NCBI GenBank assembly: GCA_039183635.1
Contig: JBCDBL010000101.1
Span: 1 to 15,858 of the forward strand
Reading direction: 5' to 3'
From: JBCDBL01 sp039183635
GTDB taxonomy: Bacteria > Pseudomonadota > Alphaproteobacteria > Caulobacterales > Parvularculaceae
DNA length: 15,858 nucleotides
A program made the translations under genes and the position numbers. This document shows positions 8,431 to 15,018 of this stretch, piece after piece. Every line of letters begins with the position of its first letter. Position 1 is the first letter of the stretch. The notes under the pieces are model-generated. The model was not told the DNA's origin. It saw nothing but the letters and a program-made list of their open reading frames with translations, and ran no database searches.

Positions 8431-9315
8431 TCACCCGCGCTTGCCGCCGTCCAGCGCATCGCCGCGATTGGGATAGCTCTGGGCGAAGTCGTTCCCCGGC
8501 ATCATGTGGAAGCCGCGAAAGTTGACAGTATTGGAAAATTTGTCCCGACACGTTGCAAAAAGCTTGTCGCACCCCGCTGTCACGACAAAAGCATCGCCAA
8601 CGGCGACATCTGCGCTCATCGGCCGCCACAGCGTTATCGAAACGCCGGCGCCCTTGGCGTGGGCCTTCACGTCCATGTCGACGTTGGCGTTTGCGCCGGA
8701 CGTCCACACAAGCCGCCCCCGGGAAAACCAGTCGGTCGCAAACCCGTCCAGTCCCGACACGGAAAACCGGCGCGAATCGATTACGGACGTTACGGCGCCA
8801 ACCCCGCGATAGGCGGCGGCGCTAAGATCGACCCCGCAGCGTCCGTCGCCCAAAACCGCGTCGCAACCGCGCTGGTACCGCCGCCCGACGGACTGGTCGA
8901 GATAATGGGCGAGCCCCCGCACCTCGGCGGCGTAGCCGTTCCGGTCCCGGCGCACCTCCCCGATGGAGCCCTTGCGGGCAAGATACCGCTGATCGGTGCT
9001 TTCCCAGTTGACCCGAAACACCTCGACAGTCGCATCGTCAAAGACCCCAGCGTCAAGGGCGTCCGGCGTCAGCGACGAAGAGGACAACGCCCCGAGAATG
9101 GACATATTGTCCACGGACAAATCGGAGCTTGTCTCCTCCGCCGACCCCGTTGCGCCGGACGCGGCTTCATAAGCAACGCCGTCAAAGGAAATATCTCTGT
9201 CATGGTCTGTGAAGCCGAACACGACGCCGTCCTTGCGCGTCACCTTCCAGCAGGAGCACATGGTGGTGGCGCCCGACTGCAAATGCGCCGTGAGGGCGGT
9301 GGAAAAATCTCTCAT
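8431..9315 (-). CDS. GTA gp13, tail baseplate hub protein (DUF2163/TIGR02218 family)
   Basis: A 294-residue beta-rich protein that matches the BR0599-like phage family and sits at the hub of the GTA baseplate, between the distal tail protein and gp15. The signature VTRKDGVVFGFTDHDRD near residues 25-41 and the C-terminal block ending NFRGFHMMPGND are typical. Four conserved-looking cysteines come in two pairs, C151/C160 and C249/C256, with C20 and C22 near the start. As I recall, the RcGTA hub carries an iron-sulfur cluster, and these pairs are natural ligands for one. The start codon overlaps the stop of gp12 as ATGA (9312-9315), so translation should be coupled. Confidence 0.93.
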   Translation of the reverse strand: MRDFSTALTAHLQSGATTMCSCWKVTRKDGVVFGFTDHDRDISFDGVAYEAASGATGSAEETSSDLSVDNMSILGALSSSSLTPDALDAGVFDDATVEVFRVNWESTDQRYLARKGSIGEVRRDRNGYAAEVRGLAHYLDQSVGRRYQRGCDAVLGDGRCGVDLSAAAYRGVGAVTSVIDSRRFSVSGLDGFATDWFSRGRLVWTSGANANVDMDVKAHAKGAGVSITLWRPMSADVAVGDAFVVTAGCDKLFATCRDKFSNTVNFRGFHMMPGNDFAQSYPNRGDALDGGKRG

Positions 9316-9947
9316 GACGTCAGCACCTCAATCAACGGAATATTGGCGATATCGCCCGCCTCGAACGCGGCCCGACTGACGCTCAGCGCATCGCTGTCGA
9401 ACCGCACCGGCGTGTCGAACTCATACCCGGCGGTGACCGCAACGCCCGGGCCCGGCGCAACGGCGAATGTCACCTCGCCCGTCGTCACATCGACGGTGAA
9501 ATCCGCGCCCTCGGCCTGAGCGACGCCCGCCAAAGCGATCAGAACCGTTCCCGCAACGGGCTTTGCGATATCCCGGTCATATGCAACGCCGCCGCTTTCA
9601 TAGCGTTTGGTCAGTTGAAAGACGGTCGCAACGCCGTCTCCCGTCCCGATGGGCTGATCGGTAGAGCCCGTATCCATGGCGAGGGGGGAGGATTTCCAGT
9701 CGAACGGATCGCGCCAGCGAAACCCGTAAAGCCGCCCCCGGCGCGCTTCGAAAAACGCCAGAACGGCCTCAATATCGCTTGCCGACTTCACGCCGTACCC
9801 GGCGTTATAGCGCCGGCGCGAATGCTTCCAGGGCGTGTTGCGCTCCTCATGGCCGGAGGCAAGGGTGACGACATCCGTACGCCGCACAGGCCCCCCTTCG
9901 GAATTCAAAGAAATCGCCGTTGGAAAACGCACTTCATGGAAAGACAT
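9312..9947 (-). CDS. GTA gp12, distal tail protein (DUF2460/TIGR02217 family)
   Basis: A 211-residue protein of the TIGR02217 family, which forms the distal tail ring joining the tail tube to the hub. Diagnostic segments are FHEVRFPTAISLNSEGGP at the start, the central FEARRGRLYGFRWRDPFDWKS, and PVRFDSDALSVS near the end. Length and order match RcGTA. The ATG at 9947 follows an AAGGGGACC ribosome site. The gene begins 9 nt after the tape measure stop and ends in an ATGA overlap with gp13. Confidence 0.94.
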   Translation of the reverse strand: MSFHEVRFPTAISLNSEGGPVRRTDVVTLASGHEERNTPWKHSRRRYNAGYGVKSASDIEAVLAFFEARRGRLYGFRWRDPFDWKSSPLAMDTGSTDQPIGTGDGVATVFQLTKRYESGGVAYDRDIAKPVAGTVLIALAGVAQAEGADFTVDVTTGEVTFAVAPGPGVAVTAGYEFDTPVRFDSDALSVSRAAFEAGDIANIPLIEVLTS

Positions 9948-9956
9948 AAGGTCCCC

Positions 9957-10511
9957 TTACATGTTGCGGCCGCCGCGCCCGACAGCGCGGGCGAGCATGG
10001 CGGCGATTTGCGCTTCGGACTGGCGGAAGGTCTCAGCGTCCGCGCCCGGCGGCACGTTGAAATTCACCGTCAGGTTTGACGCCCCGCCGGGCATGACGCG
10101 GCCCGGGCTGCGGGGAGTGAACAGCTCCGGGCCGCGCTCGCCGACGAGGTACGCCGCGCCGGGGGCGACAGCGCCGCCGCCCGCGCGCGCCCCGCCGAAG
10201 GGCAGATTGGAGAAAACCTGGCTTAACCCCTTTTCAAGGGGCTTACGGACGAAATTATCGACAGCCAGATTCGACAGGCTTCGGACAATGGACTTCGACA
10301 TGTCCTCAAAAGAGAACTTGCCCGTCCGCGCGGCCCTGTTGAGAGATCGCTCAATGTTGCTTGCGGTTTTCTCGAACGCCTCGTCAAGGACCTCTAAAGA
10401 CCCTGCGATATCATCCCGCACAACCTGGTCGATCTCCACGCCGGCTTCGCGCACGCCCTCGGACAATCCGCTGGCGTCGACGCTTAAATTGACGCGCGTG
10501 GTCTCGCTCAT
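9957..10511 (-). CDS. GTA gp11, short tail tape measure protein
   Basis: At 184 residues this is far shorter than siphophage tape measures, as expected for the short GTA tail, and a little shorter than I recall for RcGTA gp11. It is helical from about residues 10 to 100 (VREAGVEIDQVVRDD, DEAFEKTASNIERS). A Gly/Ala stretch and the tape-measure motif VGERGPELFTP come next (about 122-132), and the C-terminus is helical. The protein would set tail length inside the tube and be handled by the gp10-type chaperones encoded just upstream. Its ATG overlaps the TGA of gp10.1 as ATGA (10508-10511). Confidence 0.9.
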   Translation of the reverse strand: MSETTRVNLSVDASGLSEGVREAGVEIDQVVRDDIAGSLEVLDEAFEKTASNIERSLNRAARTGKFSFEDMSKSIVRSLSNLAVDNFVRKPLEKGLSQVFSNLPFGGARAGGGAVAPGAAYLVGERGPELFTPRSPGRVMPGGASNLTVNFNVPPGADAETFRQSEAQIAAMLARAVGRGGRNM

Positions 10512-10684
10512 AACTGGCTTCGGCCTCCATCCGGGTAATGCGCCATCAGGCGCTGCAACTCTTCACTTCGTAACGGCGCCTCGGCCGCGAGCCCTGTCGC
10601 GTCGGCGATAACGGCCCACTCCCAGACGCTCAAGCGCCAGAACGCCTCCGGCGCAAGCCCGATCCGCGCAACGGCGAGGCCCAG
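10508..10684 (-). CDS. GTA gp10.1-like small tail assembly protein (TIGR02216 type), no canonical start codon
   Basis: This frame encodes about 58 residues or more. It contains the family core IGLAPEAFWRLSVWEWAVIA and a closing EELQRLMAHYPDGG, as in the short GTA protein encoded between gp10 and the tape measure. It ends with a TGA sharing ATGA with gp11. The frame is open back to a TGA at 10811-10813, but no ATG, GTG or TTG occurs before the core motif. The coordinates given use the CTG at 10684, which lacks a clear Shine-Dalgarno and leaves out an upstream Trp (TPWRAW) that family members seem to keep. The frame lies at -1 relative to gp10, so it may instead be made as a gp10-gp10.1 frameshift fusion of about 180 residues. 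A rare ACG start is also possible. The start is uncertain; the coding content is not in serious doubt. Confidence 0.72.
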   Translation of the reverse strand: MGLAVARIGLAPEAFWRLSVWEWAVIADATGLAAEAPLRSEELQRLMAHYPDGGRSQL

Positions 10685-10725
10685 CCAGGCCCGCCAAGGC
10701 GTTTGCGCCGTCGGCGCGGTCGGGC

Positions 10726-11049
10726 CTAGATCTTTTCCGGGCCGGGCGTCTCCCGCTCTGCGCCGATCGCGCCGAAGGCGGCGGAAACGGCGGCGATCGC
10801 CTCCCCGAGGTCAATGCGCGCCCGGCGCACCTCATCGAGGCTCATCTCCTCCCCGCCGCCCAGGAGCAGCGCATGGATCACAACCACAAGGTCCTCCGAA
10901 GACGGACGGGACAGGCGCTCCGACAAAGCAGCAAGCCCCGAGGCGTCAAACGCCGTCTCCAGCGCCGCCAAGGCGCCCAGGGTGAGGCACAGCCGCTTTG
11001 GCGCGCCGTTGACGGATAAAACGGTCTCTCCGCGCATGCCGTTCGCCAT
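10726..11049 (-). CDS. GTA gp10, tail tube assembly chaperone (Phage_TAC_11 family)
   Basis: A 107-residue protein matching the GTA gp10 family, whose members act like lambda gpG: they bind the tape measure and recruit tail tube subunits. The opening MANGMRGETVLSVNG and the LTLGALAALETAF segment near residues 24-36 are typical. The acidic helical stretch MSLDEVRRARIDLGEAI follows at about 69-85. I kept the ATG at 11049 because homologues start MAN-x-x-RGE, although the AAGGGG site touches it closely; the ATG at 11037 is an alternative. It begins 4 nt after the tail tube gene ends. The stop at 10726-10728 follows GGAAAAG, a candidate slip site into the next frame. Confidence 0.9.
   Translation of the reverse strand: MANGMRGETVLSVNGAPKRLCLTLGALAALETAFDASGLAALSERLSRPSSEDLVVVIHALLLGGGEEMSLDEVRRARIDLGEAIAAVSAAFGAIGAERETPGPEKI
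10732..10738 (-). promoter_or_regulatory. Candidate -1 ribosomal frameshift site at the end of gp10
   Basis: On the minus strand the last gp10 codons are CCG GAA AAG ATC TAG. The heptamer GGAAAAG at 10738-10732 lets the Lys tRNA on AAG re-pair with AAA after a -1 slip; the Glu tRNA would mispair on GGA, so the site is imperfect beside the lambda GGGAAAG. A -1 shift here enters the gp10.1 frame, which has no usual start codon. The position two codons before the stop and the direction of the shift both fit a G/GT-type tail chaperone arrangement. This is a hypothesis from the sequence alone. Confidence 0.4.
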
Positions 11050-11053
11050 CCCC

Positions 11054-11470
11054 TTACGCCGCCGTAAAGGTCAGAGCGCCGGCGGACTCAAGGGACAAGC
11101 TCATCGTCGCCTCCCCGTTAAACGCGCCGGCGTAATCGAGATTGGAGATCTGGAACGGCCCTTCGAGGACGCCGAAGTCCGGGATCACCAGTTGCCAGTT
11201 CGATATCGCGTGGGCGAAAAACGCCGCCCGCGCCGCTTCTGCGGCGGCGTCGTCGCGGAAAACGCCCGCGCCGGAAACGCTCGCCGACCTGACGCCGGCG
11301 CCCGACAGCAATTCCCGCCAGGCCCCGGCGCTGTCCGAATGGGTGATGTCGACAGCCTCGGCGTTGAGCGCGATCGACTTCGACCGCATGCCGCCGATGG
11401 TGGCGAACGCCTCCGGCGCGCCGCCGTCGCCGATTTTCAACAATACGTCCTTGCCCTTTTGCGCAGCCAT
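11054..11470 (-). CDS. GTA gp9, major tail tube protein (TP901-1 family)
   Basis: A 138-residue tube subunit of the TP901-1/GTA major tail family. The start MAAQKGKDVLLKIGDGG and the segments AEAVDITHSDSAGAWRELL (about 38-56) and SVSGAGVFRDD are typical, as is the closing FNGEATMSLSLESAGALTF. It would stack as hexameric rings around the tape measure. It has one of the strongest ribosome sites in the window, AAGGAGGG about 8 nt before the ATG and overlapping the stop of gp8, consistent with the need for many copies. There is no overlap with gp10, which starts 4 nt after it ends. Confidence 0.93.
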   Translation of the reverse strand: MAAQKGKDVLLKIGDGGAPEAFATIGGMRSKSIALNAEAVDITHSDSAGAWRELLSGAGVRSASVSGAGVFRDDAAAEAARAAFFAHAISNWQLVIPDFGVLEGPFQISNLDYAGAFNGEATMSLSLESAGALTFTAA

Positions 11471-11484
11471 GGAAACAGCCCTCC

Positions 11485-11898
11485 TTAAGCTGACGGTTCG
11501 GTGACGATGCGATACCGCATCACCCCTTGATAGGTGTCGCCGTCCTGGCGACGGAAAATATCGGCGAACACGAAGCGGCTGTTCACCAGCCTGTGGCCGG
11601 CGACGCTGAAGCTCCCTTCGTGCACAATGTCGTAAACGGCGGAGATGATTTGCTTCACCTCCTTGCGCCCGGCGTAGCGCGACCAGGCGTAAAGCCGTAT
11701 GTCATGCTCCACGCCGCCGTCCGCCCCGTGCCAGTCCGTGGCGCGGGCCTGGCCGATGGTGACGAACGGGAACGCCGCATCGGCGGGCGCGTCGTCGTAA
11801 ATGCGCGCCGGCGCGCCAATCAAAGCCTGCAGCGCGCTGTCTGCGGACAGCGCAGCGTACACCGCCTGCTGCACCTCCCAACTTGCATCGCCGGTCAT
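11485..11898 (-). CDS. GTA gp8, tail terminator (DUF3168 family)
   Basis: A 137-residue DUF3168 protein. In GTAs and siphophages this family caps the head end of the tail tube and joins it to the connector. Diagnostic segments are VQQAVYAALSADSALQALIG near the start, RIYDDAPADAAFPFVTIG in the middle (about 32-49), and the later HDIRLYAWSRYAGRKEVKQI. The length is normal. The start overlaps the stop of gp7 as ATGA (11895-11898). The tail gene gp9 follows after a 14-nt gap holding its ribosome site. Confidence 0.92.
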   Translation of the reverse strand: MTGDASWEVQQAVYAALSADSALQALIGAPARIYDDAPADAAFPFVTIGQARATDWHGADGGVEHDIRLYAWSRYAGRKEVKQIISAVYDIVHEGSFSVAGHRLVNSRFVFADIFRRQDGDTYQGVMRYRIVTEPSA

Positions 11899-12212
11899 GT
11901 TCGCGCCTCCGCACAGTCAAGGACGAGCCAGCGTCCCCGTTCCGCTTCCGTTTGTATCGAGAGGATCTCAAGCGCCGCGCCGCGATAGACAAGCCGTGTT
12001 TCAAACGTCACATCGTCGCGGTGGCGCAGGGTGATCCTGTAGCGTTTCAGCCGCGCATCGCGATCGGCCGCAGCATCGTCTGAGGATCGCAAGGTGCGGA
12101 CATCGGCCCACACGTTCGCGAACGTCGTCCACGCCACGCTCCCGCCGCCGCCGCCGTCGCCTGTGCGCGCCGCGCTTTGCAGCGCCACGCGATGCCGCAA
12201 CCGCCCGATCAC
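11895..12212 (-). CDS. GTA gp7, head-tail adaptor (SPP1 gp16-like, TIGR01563)
   Basis: A 105-residue head completion protein. Typical marks are IGRLRHRVALQ at residues 2-12, TFANVWADVRTL near 30-41, RYRITLRHRDDV and a closing WLVLDCAEA. The Gly-rich run at about 20-24 fits the variable loop after the first strand. It would form the stopper ring between the connector and the tail terminator. Both ends overlap neighbours as ATGA, at 12209-12212 with gp6 and at 11895-11898 with gp8, giving a tightly coupled gp6-gp7-gp8 unit. Confidence 0.9.
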   Translation of the reverse strand: MIGRLRHRVALQSAARTGDGGGGGSVAWTTFANVWADVRTLRSSDDAAADRDARLKRYRITLRHRDDVTFETRLVYRGAALEILSIQTEAERGRWLVLDCAEART

Positions 12213-12781
12213 AGCCGCACCCGCCGGTGGGGCGCGATCAGCGCCTCAAACCCGTCCGGCGTACGTGTCTGGCGATCCGCCTCCGACAGCTCCCGGCGCT
12301 CGAAATAATGGGCCGTCAGGATGCGCACGGCCTGTACAAGGTCCTCCGGAACGACAGCCGCCGCACCGAAGCCCGCGACGAACTCCACGGCGCCGCCAAG
12401 GGCGTTGCGCCCCGGCGTCGGCCAAACGGCGCCCGCCTTGCGCACGACGCGCGGCGTCTGCGCGCCGCCGTCAAGCGTGTAGTTCGACGCGCCGTAGACG
12501 CTGGCGACGCCGTCGGCGTCATAGCTGCGCACCGCCGTTACCGATTGCACAGGCCCCGCCGGCAGCGCCAAAACAGCGCCCTCGGGGAATTCGTCGAAAG
12601 TCCATGTCAATGTCTGTGTAATGAGGGTGAGGCCCGTTCGGGCCTCCACCGCCCGCCGCGCCGCGACAACGGCGTCGGCGATATAGGCGTCCTCGTCGCT
12701 GGCGTCGACCCGCAGATGGGCCTTCGCATCGCTGAGCGTCAGCGGCTCCTCCGCCGGCGGCGTCGTCACGGTTATGGTCAT
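12209..12781 (-). CDS. GTA gp6, head-tail connector (TIGR02215 family)
   Basis: A 190-residue connector protein that would sit below the portal ring. The N-terminal LTLSDAKAHLRVDASDEDAYI (about 14-34) is the hallmark of phage gp6-type connectors, followed by the RRAVEARTGLTLI helix and a beta-rich middle (LPAGPVQSVTAVRSYD). The C-terminal helix VQAVRILTAHYFERRE is typical of the GTA form. The ATG at 12781 has only a modest GAGG site about 9 nt upstream. The spacer between that site and the ATG is the arm of a strong inverted repeat, which may restrain its translation. It ends in an ATGA overlap with gp7. Confidence 0.92.
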   Translation of the reverse strand: MTITVTTPPAEEPLTLSDAKAHLRVDASDEDAYIADAVVAARRAVEARTGLTLITQTLTWTFDEFPEGAVLALPAGPVQSVTAVRSYDADGVASVYGASNYTLDGGAQTPRVVRKAGAVWPTPGRNALGGAVEFVAGFGAAAVVPEDLVQAVRILTAHYFERRELSEADRQTRTPDGFEALIAPHRRVRL

Positions 12782-12837
12782 GGGCGGGCGCCTCTGATTT
12801 GCAAGGAAAAAACGGCGGACGCGACCGGCGCCCGCCC
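12782..12837 (-). promoter_or_regulatory. Perfect 11-bp GC inverted repeat between capsid and connector genes
   Basis: GGGCGGGCGCC (12782-12792) and GGCGCCCGCCC (12827-12837) are exact reverse complements separated by 34 nt. In the minus-strand transcript the downstream arm directly touches the gp6 ATG and occupies the Shine-Dalgarno spacer. The upstream arm begins about 17 nt after the capsid stop. No U tract follows the stem, so it is not a classic terminator. It could stabilise the capsid mRNA end, cause partial termination or processing, or lower gp6 initiation, all of which would favour capsid over connector. A separate 12-bp palindrome, GACGTCGACGTC, lies at 12841-12852 just after the capsid gene. 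Confidence 0.6.
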
Positions 12838-12854
12838 TTTGACGTCGACGTCGA

Positions 12855-14087
12855 TTACGACACGCCGAACTTCAACAGCTTGATGGCGTCGAAATCCTGA
12901 ACGCCGCCGCCGACCCGTTTGGTCGTGTAGAACAACACATAGGGTTTCGACGAGTACGGATCGCGCAGGATCCGAAGGCCGACGCGGTCGACGATGAGAT
13001 AGCCGCGCTCAAAATTGCCAAAGGCGATGGAGTAGGAGTTCGCAGCAATCGGCGGCATGTCCTCCGCCTCCGTCACGGGATAGCCCATCAACGTCGCCGG
13101 CGCGCCGGGCGCAAAGTTCGGCTGCCACAGATAGTTGCCTTCAGCGTCCTTAAATTTGCGCAGGGCGCCGACCACCGCGCGGTTCATCACAAACCGTGCG
13201 TTCGCGCGATAGCTTTGTTTCGGCGTGTAGATGAGATCCAACAGATCGTCGGCCGGATTGGACGCGGCGAAGTCGCCGGATACGCCGGTCGCCACATAGC
13301 CGATCTCGCCCCAGGCGTGGGAGGTCTCCGCAGTTTTGGTGTAATTCAAGAACCCTTTCGGCTGGTTCGCGCCGTCGCCATCAACAAAGGCCGCGCCTTC
13401 CTGGAGGGCGAACTCGGCTTGCACCTCATCGGCGATCCATTGATCGATGTCGACAATGGCGTCGTCCAGCAAAGCCTGGGTCGCCGCGGGCATGGCGTAA
13501 AGCTCCATGGTCGGAAAATCCACCACCGACAGAGTCGGCGAAGTTGTTTCCGTCCGCGCGCCCGTCTCGGCCACCCAGCCGGCCGCAGCGCCCACAGTGC
13601 TCACAGGCTTGCGATAGGTGTTGCCGCCGATTTGCCGGACGGAGGCGATTTGCCGGATCGGCGAAATTGACTTCACGCGTTGCATGACGAAACGCTCAAC
13701 CTCTTCCGGGGCGAGATAGCCGCCGTCGGCGTCGGGCGTTGTCGCCAGAGCTTTCGCCTCAAGCGCCGTCAGCCCGCCGGCGTCGCCGGAGCGGACATAC
13801 CGATTGAACGCAGCTTTATGCTCAGACAACGGAGCGGCCGTCTCGCCGCCAAGGTTCGGGCGGTTCTGGGCGAGGACAAGCCGGTCGATCGCCGCCTTCT
13901 GGTCGTCAAGGGCCGCATTGATGCGGTCAACCTTGTCCCGGGCGACGACATCGTCCCGGTTTTTGCTTTCAAGTTCGCGCAAACGGGTGTCGTTGCTGGA
14001 TTTAAACTCTTCGAACGCGCCTAAAAAGTCACGCATGGCCTGGCGGATTTCAGAGGTCTCGCCGCCGCTTTTGGTTTCGGTACGCAT
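12855..14087 (-). CDS. GTA gp5, HK97-fold major capsid protein
   Basis: A 410-residue HK97-type capsid protein. The N-terminal 100 or so residues are a charged coiled-coil delta domain (FLGAFEEFKSSNDTRLRELE) that acts as a built-in scaffold and is normally removed by the prohead protease; cleavage is likely near 100-110. The mature part starts around TPDADGGYLAPEEV and contains family blocks such as ISPIRQIASVRQIGG, GDGANQPKGFLNY, MGYPVTEAEDMPPIA and RDPYSSKPYVLFYTTKRVGG. The frame stays open upstream of 14087, but the ATG there has AAAGGAG about 11 nt before it and gives the usual N-terminus; the longer reading overlaps the protease gene with Arg-rich sequence. It begins 23 nt after the protease gene ends. 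Confidence 0.96.
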   Translation of the reverse strand: MRTETKSGGETSEIRQAMRDFLGAFEEFKSSNDTRLRELESKNRDDVVARDKVDRINAALDDQKAAIDRLVLAQNRPNLGGETAAPLSEHKAAFNRYVRSGDAGGLTALEAKALATTPDADGGYLAPEEVERFVMQRVKSISPIRQIASVRQIGGNTYRKPVSTVGAAAGWVAETGARTETTSPTLSVVDFPTMELYAMPAATQALLDDAIVDIDQWIADEVQAEFALQEGAAFVDGDGANQPKGFLNYTKTAETSHAWGEIGYVATGVSGDFAASNPADDLLDLIYTPKQSYRANARFVMNRAVVGALRKFKDAEGNYLWQPNFAPGAPATLMGYPVTEAEDMPPIAANSYSIAFGNFERGYLIVDRVGLRILRDPYSSKPYVLFYTTKRVGGGVQDFDAIKLLKFGVS

Positions 14088-14110
14088 CGCTTTATCAACT
14101 CCTTTGCATG

Positions 14111-14680
14111 TCAAGACCGAATGATGTCGGCCGCCCCTGCGACGGCCTCGGCAAAAAGATGCGCGACATCCGTCGGCGTCTCCTGCCCCCGGCCTGCGGA
14201 CAGGCCGTTTCGCCTTAGCCGGGGGGCCTCGGCGGCGTCCCGGACAAGACGCGTAACGCGCGCGCCCGGGGCCATGGGAAACGTCACGACGGACACCTCC
14301 CACAAATCGATTTCGATGAGTCTGCGGACGGCCGCGCCAGCCGCCTTGCGGCTGCGCACCGTGCGAAACCCGATGGACAAGCCGTCAAGGGCGCCGGCTT
14401 CGATCAACGCCGCCGTCTCCGCGCCCCGCGGCACCGACTGCAAAATCTCGCCGCGCACAAAAAGACCCCACCCGTCTTCGTAGATATCCGTCCAACGGCC
14501 GATCGGCGCCTCAGCCGTATGATGATGAAGCATCTTCACGGCTTCTGCGGGCCGGGTTTTCAAGCTTGTCGAAAATGCGCCGGGTTCGACAACATCGCCG
14601 TTCAAATCCTCCTCGCCGAACAAGGAGGCGTAGCCCTCAATCGAAACGACATCGCCATTTGGTGTACTGTCGAAAGCCAT
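14111..14680 (-). CDS. GTA gp4, HK97-family prohead protease
   Basis: A 189-residue serine protease of the U35/S78 (HK97 gp4) family that removes the capsid delta domain during head maturation. Family blocks are IEGYASLFGEEDLNGDVVEPGAF (residues 14-36), the catalytic His in VKMLHHH (H52-H54), the catalytic Ser in ALDGLSIGF (S102), and the DLWEVSVVTFPM block, where E128 is the likely third member. The ATG at 14680 is preceded by AAAGGCGGG and gives the normal start; the frame runs open to 14770 but adds atypical sequence overlapping the previous gene. Capsid and protease are adjacent, as in all HK97-type systems. Confidence 0.94.
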   Translation of the reverse strand: MAFDSTPNGDVVSIEGYASLFGEEDLNGDVVEPGAFSTSLKTRPAEAVKMLHHHTAEAPIGRWTDIYEDGWGLFVRGEILQSVPRGAETAALIEAGALDGLSIGFRTVRSRKAAGAAVRRLIEIDLWEVSVVTFPMAPGARVTRLVRDAAEAPRLRRNGLSAGRGQETPTDVAHLFAEAVAGAADIIRS

Positions 14681-14726
14681 AAAGCCCGCCTTTAAAATCA
14701 AACAAGAGACGCCACAGTATCGCGCC

Positions 14727-14999
14727 CTAAGGCTGGTCGGATAAGTTTTGACCATGCAAAAGAAGGTCAACCTTCTGCTCTATACGGACCGTTGATCTTT
14801 GCACGTCGCGCACCCGCGCCTCCAAGGCCGCCGTACGCTCCGCAAGGGAAGGCTGCGCCGCGACGCGCGTTTCAAGATATTTCAACCGCTCCGTCGCCGC
14901 CCCGGCCCACAAAAGGGCGCTCGCCGTTTGAAAAACAAGCGCGGCGATGACGGCGAGCGTCACCCGCCGGTCCAGCATGAAGCTTACCGATTCCGACAT
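14727..14999 (-). CDS. Small membrane protein with C-terminal coiled coil, in the gp3.5 position
   Basis: A 90-residue protein between portal and protease, where RcGTA carries the small gene g3.5. One hydrophobic helix spans about residues 13-35 (TLAVIAALVFQTASALLWAG), preceded by Arg11-Arg12, so the N-terminus should face the cytoplasm. The rest (about 36-82) is a heptad-like coiled coil (ERLKYLETRVAAQ, LAERTAALEARVRDVQ). The ATG at 14999 has AAGGA about 6 nt upstream. Orthology with RcGTA gp3.5 is inferred from position. The topology, an inner-membrane anchor with a predicted periplasmic coiled coil, also resembles phage i-spanins. No function is certain. Confidence 0.75.
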   Translation of the reverse strand: MSESVSFMLDRRVTLAVIAALVFQTASALLWAGAATERLKYLETRVAAQPSLAERTAALEARVRDVQRSTVRIEQKVDLLLHGQNLSDQP

Positions 15000-15018
15000 A
15001 TATTTTTCCTTATGCGTA

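Noticed and set aside
8107..9519. Plus-strand open frame of 470 codons
   Set aside because: It lies antisense to gp14, gp13 and gp12, which are all well supported; its composition is that of a GC-rich shadow.
10563..10835. Minus-strand frame of 90 codons overlapping gp10 and gp10.1
   Set aside because: It is Arg/Pro-rich, in the third frame, and conflicts with two recognisable proteins.
14088..14303. Upstream extension of the capsid frame into the protease gene
   Set aside because: The extra 72 residues are Arg/Gly-rich and antihomologous in style, whereas the ATG at 14087 has a good ribosome site and the family N-terminus.
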